Below the pieces are notes generated by a model. The model ran no database searches. It was not told the origin of the DNA and saw nothing but the letters and a program-made list of their open reading frames with translations. DNA of 64,000 nucleotides from a virus: the IMG/VR virus record IMGVR_UViG_3300032053_000004, positions 1 to 64,000 of that record, one strand, 5' to 3'. Made by a program: the position numbers and the translations under genes. Shown piece by piece: positions 29,871-35,301 of the stretch (positions are counted from its first letter, which is position 1; every line of letters starts with the position of its first letter).

Positions 29871-29973
29871 GTTCGATCTGTGGTCGACGCCGAAGAGGTT
29901 GTCGAGGGCTGAGGTATAGGGTAGTTAGCACAAATATACCCTATACCTGCGCTAGCCCAAGGCGTGAACGCTT
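29871..29973 (+). repeat. direct repeat copy 2 with inverted loop
   Basis: Same flanks as 29284-29377 with nine extra bases. Stem 29913-29923 with 29937-29947; the 13-nt loop 29924-29936 is the exact reverse complement of the copy-1 loop. Confidence 0.8.
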
Positions 29974-29990
29974 CAAAGCGTCGCGTATCC
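29961..29990 (+). promoter_or_regulatory. phage promoter-like element, leaderless type
   Basis: GGCGTG, 18 nt, GTATCC, six bases, ATG at 29997. Confidence 0.55.
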
Positions 29991-29996
29991 CCGAGC

Positions 29997-30071
29997 ATGA
30001 ACAGAACCCGAGAGTTTTTGAGTCTTCTTGGCTGGTTGGGTTTGCTTTTCGCAGTGATCACTCATCATTGA
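29997..30071 (+). CDS. 24-residue membrane micropeptide, leaderless
   Basis: MNRTREFLSLLGWLGLL then FAVITHH. One hydrophobic helix after a short polar start. Paralogous to the 31613 peptide (EFxxLLGWxxLLF shared) and both have ATG six bases below a promoter element, which supports real expression. Confidence 0.5.
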   Translation: MNRTREFLSLLGWLGLLFAVITHH

Positions 30072-30096
30072 AGAGCCGGGCAGCGTGCCCGGCTCT
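30072..30096 (+). terminator. terminator-like hairpin
   Basis: 11-bp perfect GC-rich stem with a 3-nt loop, immediately after the micropeptide stop. Confidence 0.6.
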
Positions 30097-30398
30097 AACG
30101 CATATACCATATAGATCTAAAGCAAATATATGGTATATTTCAAAGCCCATGGAAGCCCCGAAGAGGGCTCTATCAAGGGGGAGGGCTACTTAGATAGCCC
30201 TCAGGTCCTTCAAAGGCCAGGGAAGTACCAAGGAAGGGAAGGACGGGGTTCAGAAGAGGATAACGCCTATCAAAGGCTGGATATGAATTATCTTTGAAAA
30301 ATATATACCATATATTTAAAATCCAGCTCTTGAAAACGATTATGTGAATACAGTCTTTGGGAGCCCAGGGTGGCCCAAGCTCCCAAAGACACTTCTTC
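30097..30398. other. non-coding stretch with AT-rich hairpins
   Basis: No gene. Contains a 12-bp ATATACCATATA/TATATGGTATAT hairpin (30102-30138), a GA/GGG-rich segment near 30170-30270, and the terminator-like stem at 30353-30390. Confidence 0.5.
30353..30390 (-). terminator. terminator-like hairpin of the 30399 gene
   Basis: 12-bp perfect stem; the paralogous gene at 31886 has a hairpin of the same design at 31828-31863. Confidence 0.55.
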
Positions 30399-30563
30399 TC
30401 AAGTCCTCAGCTGGTCGCGGATTTCCTTTCGAGCGCCGTGACGAACCCGCGTTTCCCATGCCTTCTCCTCAGCGTTGTACTTGCGCTTGGAGCGCGAACT
30501 GTGGCGTTGAACGCAGATCTTGCCGAGATGTTCCTGACCTTGAGCTTTACGACCCACTTGCAT
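30399..30563 (-). CDS. 54-residue basic protein, copy 1
   Basis: ATG at 30561-30563 after GGAGGTGCAA. Starts MQVGRKAQGQEHLGK and ends RKEIRDQLRT; paralogous to 31886-32050. Basic and helical, perhaps nucleic-acid or ribosome binding (inference). Confidence 0.6.
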   Translation of the reverse strand: MQVGRKAQGQEHLGKICVQRHSSRSKRKYNAEEKAWETRVRHGARKEIRDQLRT

Positions 30564-30580
30564 TTGCACCTCCAAAAGCC

Positions 30581-30610
30581 CGATATGCAGATCGAGCAAC
30601 AATTCACGGT
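30581..30610 (-). promoter_or_regulatory. promoter-like element, variant
   Basis: ACCGTG, 18 nt, ATATCG, then GGAGG of the 30399-30563 gene. Confidence 0.45.
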
Positions 30611-30623
30611 TTTGATTTAGACC

Positions 30624-30641
30624 ACGTTTCACGTGAAACGT
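30624..30641. promoter_or_regulatory. parS-like palindrome 1
   Basis: 18-bp perfect palindrome with core GTTTCACGTGAAAC, identical to the 14 central bases of the bacterial ParB-binding parS consensus. A related site lies at 32124-32139 in the duplicated module. Confidence 0.55.
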
Positions 30642-30689
30642 TCAGGGTACAGATCCGCCCCTCCGGACGTTAGACGTCGGATAAGCCGA

Positions 30690-30718
30690 GAGGGCCCCCG
30701 GACAAGCCGGGGGCCCTC
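30690..30718 (-). terminator. terminator-like hairpin of LYPF copy C
   Basis: 12-bp perfect GC-rich stem, 19 nt beyond the 30737 stop. Confidence 0.6.
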
Positions 30719-30736
30719 GATCTCAGGGCCGGGGTC

Positions 30737-31114
30737 TCAGCCCGCCGAGAAGACGACCCGTGTGGACCACGCCCTCTCCGCGATCGCCTTCAGGTCCGGG
30801 TTGGCCTTGATGGCCTCGACCCGGAAGTGCGACGCCAGCTGCTTGCTGTAGTGCGACGTCATGTCCTGCAGGCGCGCGATCTCGTGAGGCTCGAGCTCCT
30901 CACCGGCTCGGAGCTTGTTCGTGGCGGTCGTGCCGAAGACCGCGTGGCTGCACGACCAGCCCCGGCGGTTCTTGTTCACGGTCGTCTTCGCCTCCTGCTC
31001 ATACTCGGTCTGGCGCGACGTCATGATCTGCGCGCACTCCATCGCGAAGGACACGTCGTTGACGATGCGGGTCTTGATGTCGGACTTGGAGAGGAAGGGG
31101 TAGAGGTTGGCCAT
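30737..31114 (-). CDS. LYPF-family 125-residue protein, copy C
   Basis: ATG at 31112-31114 after AAGGAG. Same family landmarks: LYPFLSK, SRQTEYEQE, VNKNRRGWSCSHAVFGT, SHYSKQLASHFRVEA. Seven extra residues (AWSTRVV) precede the VFSAG end, and WMSSH is WSCSH. Two tandem promoter-like elements lie upstream. Confidence 0.7.
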   Translation of the reverse strand: MANLYPFLSKSDIKTRIVNDVSFAMECAQIMTSRQTEYEQEAKTTVNKNRRGWSCSHAVFGTTATNKLRAGEELEPHEIARLQDMTSHYSKQLASHFRVEAIKANPDLKAIAERAWSTRVVFSAG

Positions 31115-31138
31115 GTTGTAAGTGCTCCTTGTAACGCC

Positions 31139-31168
31139 CGGTACGAACCGGGGGGCTCGATCTCCGCG
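31139..31168 (-). promoter_or_regulatory. promoter-like element, proximal of LYPF copy C
   Basis: CGCGGA, 18 nt, GTACCG, about 25 nt before the ATG. Confidence 0.55.
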
Positions 31169-31220
31169 CTGCGTCGTCGGCCCATCCGCCGTCGCAGCGC
31201 TCGGTGTCGCGCCCAATCCC

Positions 31221-31250
31221 CGATACGCGGGCAGGGGGCCGATCTACGAA
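31221..31250 (-). promoter_or_regulatory. promoter-like element, distal of LYPF copy C
   Basis: TTCGTA, 18 nt, GTATCG. Confidence 0.5.
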
Positions 31251-31273
31251 ACGACGCGGCGCGTCACGAGCAG

Positions 31274-31303
31274 GCCGGAAGTCCGAGTGCCGACCGCGTA
31301 TCG
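31274..31303 (+). promoter_or_regulatory. promoter-like element, divergent
   Basis: GCCGGA, 18 nt, GTATCG, seven bases, ATG of a six-codon remnant. Confidence 0.55.
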
Positions 31304-31310
31304 GGCCCTG

Positions 31311-31331
31311 ATGATCAAGCCACCTGATTGA
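31311..31331 (+). pseudogene. remnant of the 32832 membrane-protein gene
   Basis: ATG ATC AAG CCA followed by a stop after six codons. Promoter, spacing and the first four codons match the intact gene at 32832 (MIKP), so this is probably a truncated duplicate. Confidence 0.45.
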
Positions 31332-31335
31332 AAGT

Positions 31336-31372
31336 GAGTATACCATAATCTGAAGAGATATATGGTATACTC
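31336..31372. repeat. AT-rich hairpin
   Basis: 12-bp stem GAGTATACCATA/TATGGTATACTC, directly before the 31375 promoter; one of a family of similar hairpins between 27.1 and 33.3 kb. Confidence 0.6.
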
Positions 31373-31374
31373 AA

Positions 31375-31404
31375 GCCGCAGATCTGCCCACCCTCGCTGT
31401 ATCG
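31375..31404 (+). promoter_or_regulatory. phage promoter-like element
   Basis: GCCGCA, 18 nt, GTATCG, then GTGAGTGCG as in the 17903 copy. Confidence 0.55.
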
Positions 31405-31416
31405 GTGAGTGCGCTA

Positions 31417-31497
31417 ATGAAGCAAACCACGCGGGTGATGCCCGCTCCCCTCATAACCCAAGTAACCCAAGCCACCCAGGCGGATGACGGCCCCTAA
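31417..31497 (+). CDS. possible 26-residue peptide or small RNA
   Basis: ATG 12 nt below the promoter element, 26 codons (MKQTTRVMPAPLI then a Thr/Gln-rich end). No ribosome binding site. The related transcript at 17933 has no matching frame, so this may instead be a small RNA with the GCGGG/CCCGC hairpin at 31430-31446. Confidence 0.25.
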   Translation: MKQTTRVMPAPLITQVTQATQADDGP

Positions 31498-31576
31498 GGC
31501 CCGACGCAATAGGGATCGCTTGGGTTTCGGCATATATGCCTAATCTTTAAAAAATATACCCTATACCTGAACAAAA

Positions 31577-31606
31577 GTCGTCAGCGCTTCAAAACGTCGC
31601 GTATCC
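31577..31606 (+). promoter_or_regulatory. promoter-like element, leaderless type
   Basis: GTCGTC, 18 nt, GTATCC, six bases, ATG at 31613. The 18-nt spacer resembles that of the 29961 copy. Confidence 0.5.
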
Positions 31607-31612
31607 CCGGGT

Positions 31613-31705
31613 ATGAACGACGAAACCCAGGAATTCGTGGCACTTCTCGGGTGGGTATGCCTTCTTTTCGTATTGGTCATGCGTGCGAACAACATTATGC
31701 CATAA
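31613..31705 (+). CDS. 30-residue membrane micropeptide, leaderless
   Basis: MNDETQEFVALLGWVCLLF then VLVMRANNIMP. Paralogue of the 29997 peptide. Its stop codon lies inside an AT-rich hairpin (31696-31728). Confidence 0.5.
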   Translation: MNDETQEFVALLGWVCLLFVLVMRANNIMP

Positions 31706-31728
31706 TCTTTAAACAGGTATATGGCATA
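31696..31728. repeat. AT-rich hairpin with AATCTTTAAA loop
   Basis: TATGCCATA at 31696-31704 pairs with TATGGCATA; loop AATCTTTAAACAGG. Similar loops occur near 27173, 31540 and 31805. Confidence 0.55.
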
Positions 31729-31827
31729 CCCGAAAGCCTGAGTAAAATTTCAGGCTGAAAAGACATACGGTACCTTAAAATTGTATGCCATATATTTGGT
31801 AGACAATCTTTAAAACTGGATAAGCAT

Positions 31828-31863
31828 TCTGGGAGTTCCAGGTTTTATCCCAGAACTCCCAGA
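31828..31863 (-). terminator. terminator-like hairpin of the 31886 gene
   Basis: 11-bp perfect stem, 22 nt beyond the stop codon. Confidence 0.55.
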
Positions 31864-31885
31864 TTTTCGATTTTGAGAGGGATCT

Positions 31886-32050
31886 TTATGCCCTCAACTG
31901 GTCGCGAATTTCCTTCCGAGCGGACCTGCGCACCTTGGTCTCGAAGACCTTCTCCTGGGCGTTGAGCCCTCGCTTGGCGGACCGCCCGTGGCGAATCACG
32001 CACATCTTGCCGTATTGCTCTTGACCCTGCGCTCTTGACCCAACTTGCAT
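31886..32050 (-). CDS. 54-residue basic protein, copy 2
   Basis: ATG at 32048-32050 after GGAGGTGATTG. Starts MQVGSRAQGQEQYGK, ends RKEIRDQLRA; paralogue of 30399-30563 (about two-thirds identical by eye). Part of the duplicated module with LYPF copy D. Confidence 0.6.
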   Translation of the reverse strand: MQVGSRAQGQEQYGKMCVIRHGRSAKRGLNAQEKVFETKVRRSARKEIRDQLRA

Positions 32051-32067
32051 CAATCACCTCCAACACC

Positions 32068-32097
32068 CGATACGCGATCGGGCAAACGGGTTACGTG
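32068..32097 (-). promoter_or_regulatory. phage promoter-like element
   Basis: CACGTA, 18 nt, GTATCG, then GGAGG of the 31886-32050 gene. Confidence 0.5.
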
Positions 32098-32123
32098 TTC
32101 ACGGGGAGATGGGGATACCGGGC

Positions 32124-32139
32124 TGTTTCAAGTGAAACA
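32124..32139. promoter_or_regulatory. parS-like palindrome 2
   Basis: TGTTTCAAGTGAAACA: one mismatch from the parS consensus TGTTTCACGTGAAACA. It lies in the loop of a GGGGAGAT/ATCTCCCC inverted repeat. Confidence 0.5.
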
Positions 32140-32176
32140 TAGATCTCCCCTTTGAAGTTCAGACTCCGGATACGCC

Positions 32177-32210
32177 GATGGGGCACCCCGGCTGTCCGGG
32201 GTGCCCCATC
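32177..32210 (-). terminator. terminator-like hairpin of LYPF copy D
   Basis: 15-bp perfect stem with a CTGT loop, 13 nt beyond the 32223 stop. Confidence 0.6.
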
Positions 32211-32222
32211 CTCAGCGCGGGG

Positions 32223-32585
32223 TCAGCCCGCCGAGAAGACGTCCGCGATCGCCTTCAGCTCGGGGTTGGCCTCGATGGCCTCGGCCCGGAAGTGGCTCGC
32301 CAGCTGCTTCGAGTAGTGGCTCACCATATCCTGGAGCTTCGCGATCTCGTTCGGCTCCAGGGCGTCGCGGCCTTCGGCCTGGAGCTTGTCAGTGAGCTTC
32401 GTGCCGTTCACGGCGTGCGAGGACATCCAGCCCCGGCGGTTCTTGTTGACGGTGGTCTTCGTCTCGTGCTCGTAGTCGGTCTGGCGCGACGTCATGATGA
32501 CGGCGCAGGCGAGCGCGAACTCGGCGTTTTCAAAGATGCGGGTCTTGATCTGGGACTTGGAGAGGAAGGGGTAGAGGTTGGCCAT
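32223..32585 (-). CDS. LYPF-family 120-residue protein, copy D
   Basis: ATG at 32583-32585 after CAGGAG. LYPFLSK, SRQTDYEHE, VNKNRRGWMSSHAVNGTKL, SHYSKQLASHFRAEA, ending VFSAG. The upstream open frame to 33377 runs through two promoters and is rejected. Tandem promoters suggest strong expression. Confidence 0.7.
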   Translation of the reverse strand: MANLYPFLSKSQIKTRIFENAEFALACAVIMTSRQTDYEHETKTTVNKNRRGWMSSHAVNGTKLTDKLQAEGRDALEPNEIAKLQDMVSHYSKQLASHFRAEAIEANPELKAIADVFSAG

Positions 32586-32668
32586 GTTGTAAATGCTCCT
32601 GATATTCAGACAGTCGGTGCCAGTGTGGTCGCAGCGGCCCATCCGCCGCGATCCCACCGCCCAGCCCC

Positions 32669-32698
32669 CGATACGCCATCGGGGGCCCGATCTCCGCG
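32669..32698 (-). promoter_or_regulatory. promoter-like element, proximal of LYPF copy D
   Basis: CGCGGA, 18 nt, GTATCG. Confidence 0.55.
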
Positions 32699-32745
32699 CG
32701 GGGGGCGTCGCGGCATCACCGCATCCGACCACCGCGCGCATCACC

Positions 32746-32775
32746 TGATACGCGCCCAGGGGCCCGATCTCCGAA
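32746..32775 (-). promoter_or_regulatory. promoter-like element, distal of LYPF copy D
   Basis: TTCGGA, 18 nt, GTATCA. Confidence 0.5.
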
Positions 32776-32795
32776 ATGACGCGACGCGTCACGAC

Positions 32796-32825
32796 CCCGG
32801 AAGTCTGGGTGCTGCTCGCGTATTC
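32796..32825 (+). promoter_or_regulatory. promoter-like element, leaderless type, divergent
   Basis: CCCGGA, 18 nt, GTATTC, six bases, ATG at 32832. Confidence 0.5.
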
Positions 32826-32831
32826 GGTGGC

Positions 32832-33122
32832 ATGATCAAGCCCATTCTGACTCTCGCGTTCTTCGTCTCGGGCGCTGCTCTCCTTGCAGTCGCGCTGCAA
32901 CGGCCGACTTCCGCTCCTCCGGTCGCGAGCGGTGACGTCGTGCTCGGTCCCGTCGCGGTCTCGCCTGTGGTTCTGCCCGAGACGGTCGTCGTGGCGTCTC
33001 CTCGCCTCGCCGTGGCGTCTCCTCGCCGCGAGCGGCCTGCGACCCGTCGCGAGTTCACGCGGCCTCTCGAGCCCTGCTGGACGCCGGCCGGAAGTGTCCG
33101 CGTCTGGGACACCCAGCTGTAA
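32832..33122 (+). CDS. membrane-anchored or secreted Pro/Val-rich protein, leaderless
   Basis: 96 residues. Hydrophobic start (ILTLAFFVSGAALLAVALQ) acts as signal or anchor; the rest is Pro/Val/Arg-rich with repeats (VVASPRLAVASPRRE). Divergent from LYPF copy D; a six-codon remnant occupies the equivalent place beside copy C. Confidence 0.55.
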   Translation: MIKPILTLAFFVSGAALLAVALQRPTSAPPVASGDVVLGPVAVSPVVLPETVVVASPRLAVASPRRERPATRREFTRPLEPCWTPAGSVRVWDTQL

Positions 33123-33137
33123 ATCCACGTCTTCCGC

Positions 33138-33174
33138 CCGTACCGGGACCTGCCCATCGGGTCCCGGTACGGGA
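33138..33174 (+). terminator. terminator-like hairpin
   Basis: 14-bp perfect stem (33138-33151 with 33161-33174), 15 nt after the 33122 stop. Confidence 0.6.
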
Positions 33175-33350
33175 ACCCCGTAAATCGGGGGTGGGGTGGA
33201 GTATAGGGGGTATGGTATACCATATAGGGTATAGGGTATGATAGGGATGGGGGCGTAAATCGGGTGAATTTCTTCGTATGGGGAACCGCATGCATACGGA
33301 AAAAAATATATTTCGACCCGTTTGTATACCGATTCAATTTTTGCGGTCTC

Positions 33351-33480
33351 GTTTCCGTTTTTAGATATATATGCCATTTTGAAAAATTTTGAAAAGTTCC
33401 GTTTTTAGATATATCTATCTATATGCCATTTGTTGAAGAAAGGTTTTTTGAAAGTTCCGTTTTTAGATGTATACATATAA
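33351..33480. repeat. three imperfect direct repeats
   Basis: TTCCGTTTTTAGAT(A/G)TAT occurs near 33352, 33396 and 33455, twice followed by ATATGCCATTT, with spacings of 44 and 59 nt. Confidence 0.65.
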
Positions 33481-33564
33481 AATAAACCTTTTTGTGAGAG
33501 AAAACTTCATTTCCAAAATTTTTTGGGTCCCTTCCACATAAATTTATTATTTCTTGTTAGAATC

Positions 33565-33906
33565 GTGAAATACTGGAAGGTTCTCGATGGGAAATGGACC
33601 ACTGACGATTTAAATATTAAAACAAGTTCAGAATCTAAATTCCATAGAATTTCTATCCGTGTTCTTAACAAATTGAGATGGGACTATCCCACACTCAAAA
33701 AAACCTATGATGAGTTAAATAAAAAATTATCTGACGAAATAATTAATTTAGGTGATGAAGAATATGAAATTCATAAAAAATGGCATGATGGAGAACTCAA
33801 AAAGGGCGACGCTGGGGATTGGTTGGAGCCTGAAATTAAGGAATTGATGACAAAAGCTGGTTGGGATTTTGAAGAGTTTTGTGAGGAATCTGAACGAGAG
33901 TCATAA
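33565..33906 (+). CDS. hypothetical protein
   Basis: 113 residues from a GTG at 33565; a longer frame starts at 33523. Polar, Lys/Glu/Asp-rich, helical, Trp near both ends. First gene of the AT-rich half. The next ATG follows its stop directly. Confidence 0.5.
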   Translation: MKYWKVLDGKWTTDDLNIKTSSESKFHRISIRVLNKLRWDYPTLKKTYDELNKKLSDEIINLGDEEYEIHKKWHDGELKKGDAGDWLEPEIKELMTKAGWDFEEFCEESERES

Positions 33907-34176
33907 ATGTTGAATCTTTCTAAAATTGCCTCTCGCGTTGCTATACTCACTGAACCTAAAACTTGTGACGGTTGCGGTTTCCCCGCCCGTTCTTCTTTAA
34001 TTTTGAATTCTCAGGGCGACGCCTCAATTTGCCCTATGTGTTCCGATATTGAAAATTTCCATAAAACTGGAGAACGTGAACCTACCCAATGTCCTCTTTC
34101 CTTGGTGCCCGGTTCCAAGAGTACTTCGGCCTCACCCACGATGACACCAGCTACGCCGGCAATGTCCTGGCCCTGA
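33907..34176 (+). CDS. zinc-ribbon protein with KIASR N-terminus, C-terminus probably disrupted
   Basis: The start MLNLSKIASRVAIL matches the motif of the next genes. CDGC (residues ~19-22) and CPMC (~42-45) form a likely zinc ribbon. From about 34087 the base composition becomes GC-rich and the rest of this frame (Ser/Thr/Pro-rich) overlaps a better frame, so the native C-terminus was probably replaced by an insertion. Confidence 0.5.
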   Translation: MLNLSKIASRVAILTEPKTCDGCGFPARSSLILNSQGDASICPMCSDIENFHKTGEREPTQCPLSLVPGSKSTSASPTMTPATPAMSWP

Positions 34177-34364
34177 CCAAGCAGGTGATGCAGCAGGACC
34201 TACAGGTCAGGTCGGTACGGCGTGGCGAGCTCAAGCAACGGCAGGTATCGCTCGGCAGCTTCGAAGAGCCTGACTTCGAGTTCGACCAGCAAGATATCGA
34301 TCGAGGGCTTGTGCCTGATGCCCCCGGCGGCAACCCACCACCCCGACAAGGAGACGCGTACTGA
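34089..34364 (+). CDS. hypothetical protein in a GC-rich islet
   Basis: 91 residues, GC-rich in an AT-rich neighbourhood. Starts MSSFLGARFQEYFGL, ends in a Pro/Gly tail. Gln- and Asp-rich. Possibly the 3' remainder of a longer transferred gene. Next ATG overlaps its stop by one base. Confidence 0.45.
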   Translation: MSSFLGARFQEYFGLTHDDTSYAGNVLALTKQVMQQDLQVRSVRRGELKQRQVSLGSFEEPDFEFDQQDIDRGLVPDAPGGNPPPRQGDAY

Positions 34365-34570
34365 TGGAAACAACCGTAGCGAAGAAACTGATTCTCGAGG
34401 TCGACGGCAAAGAGGTCGAGTACCCGATCCTCAACGGACTCCACGACGACTTCATCTACCGAACCGTCGTCAAGATAGACGGCGAAGACATCCAGCTTTC
34501 GCAGACGCGAGAACCCGTGGGAGGCTGGGACGCCTGGAGGCAACGACATGGCTCTGAAAACCGATCGTAG
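34364..34570 (+). CDS. small hypothetical protein in the GC-rich islet
   Basis: 68 residues, beta-like first part (KKLILEVDGKEVEYPI), Trp-rich end. Overlaps the preceding stop by one base. Same GC-rich character, so both were probably acquired together. Confidence 0.45.
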   Translation: METTVAKKLILEVDGKEVEYPILNGLHDDFIYRTVVKIDGEDIQLSQTREPVGGWDAWRQRHGSENRS

Positions 34571-34626
34571 CGAAGTCGACCGCACAGAACTGCCGGACCA
34601 CGCGGAAAATTCCGTTAAAGTTATAA

Positions 34627-35298
34627 ATGGCATCGTCGATTGTGAAGAATGCTATGGATCTCCATAAAATAGCCTCACGCGTTGCCAGGGTCGCTCGCGT
34701 TGAGACCGTTGGCGATAGCTCAGTTCTCACTGGATTAATTTCAGATGATATAAAAGCCCGTTTTAAAATCCCCGCCTCCGCCCAACCATTTAAATCAGGC
34801 AGTTTTTCTTCCGTTTTTGAAAATTCAGAAGGCAATATTGTTGCCTTCATCGATACGCCTAACGCTTGCTCTACTGCCTATAAAGCCGTAGGACGCAATC
34901 TCACCACTGTCCCTGAGGTTTACGATCTCGACACTTTCACAGTAAATAAACAAAAAGACAACAAACCTTATATTAGTAAGAGTTATGGCGGGTGGGATGT
35001 TGATATTTGCGTCATCGTTATGGAGAAACTCACTCCAATTTCCAGTGAGGATTATAAGGCATTTGATGATTTATTTTTATCTTATAACCAAAGAAACCCT
35101 AAAGAAGAAAAAGAAAAATTGATTAAATCACTCAACGGTTTAGAGCCTACAAATTTTCAAAAGGAAGTCATAGATTTACTCCATCGCATGAATGAAGAAA
35201 ACGTTCACCACGTAGATTTCCATCCCGGCAACGTCGCCTGGGGCCATGACGGCAAACTAAAATTAATTGATTGGGAACCAATCTTTATAGGTGACTGA
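34627..35298 (+). CDS. kinase-like protein with KIASR N-terminus, copy 1
   Basis: 223 residues. N-terminus includes LHKIASRVARV. The C-terminal part has HHVDFHPGNVAW (near 192-203) and KLKLIDWEP (near 208-216), the catalytic HxDxxxxN and metal-binding D motifs of protein-kinase-like/aminoglycoside phosphotransferase folds; SGSFSSVFE near 57-65 may be the glycine-rich loop and VIVMEKLTP the hinge. Small for the fold. No Shine-Dalgarno; ATG follows TATAA. Confidence 0.7.
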   Translation: MASSIVKNAMDLHKIASRVARVARVETVGDSSVLTGLISDDIKARFKIPASAQPFKSGSFSSVFENSEGNIVAFIDTPNACSTAYKAVGRNLTTVPEVYDLDTFTVNKQKDNKPYISKSYGGWDVDICVIVMEKLTPISSEDYKAFDDLFLSYNQRNPKEEKEKLIKSLNGLEPTNFQKEVIDLLHRMNEENVHHVDFHPGNVAWGHDGKLKLIDWEPIFIGD

Positions 35299-35301
35299 AT
35301 C

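Larger units (their letters stand above)
33123..33564. other. composition boundary, non-coding
   Basis: Contains the 33138-33174 hairpin, a G-rich tract with a GGTATACC-centred palindrome near 33210-33225, then the AT-rich triplicate at 33351-33480. GC content falls abruptly and promoter-like elements stop here. Confidence 0.6.

Noticed and set aside
32586-33377. Upstream extension of LYPF copy D to a 384-residue protein
   Set aside because: The extension passes through two promoter-like elements, a terminator hairpin and a divergent gene; CAGGAG and the conserved LYPF start mark the real ATG.
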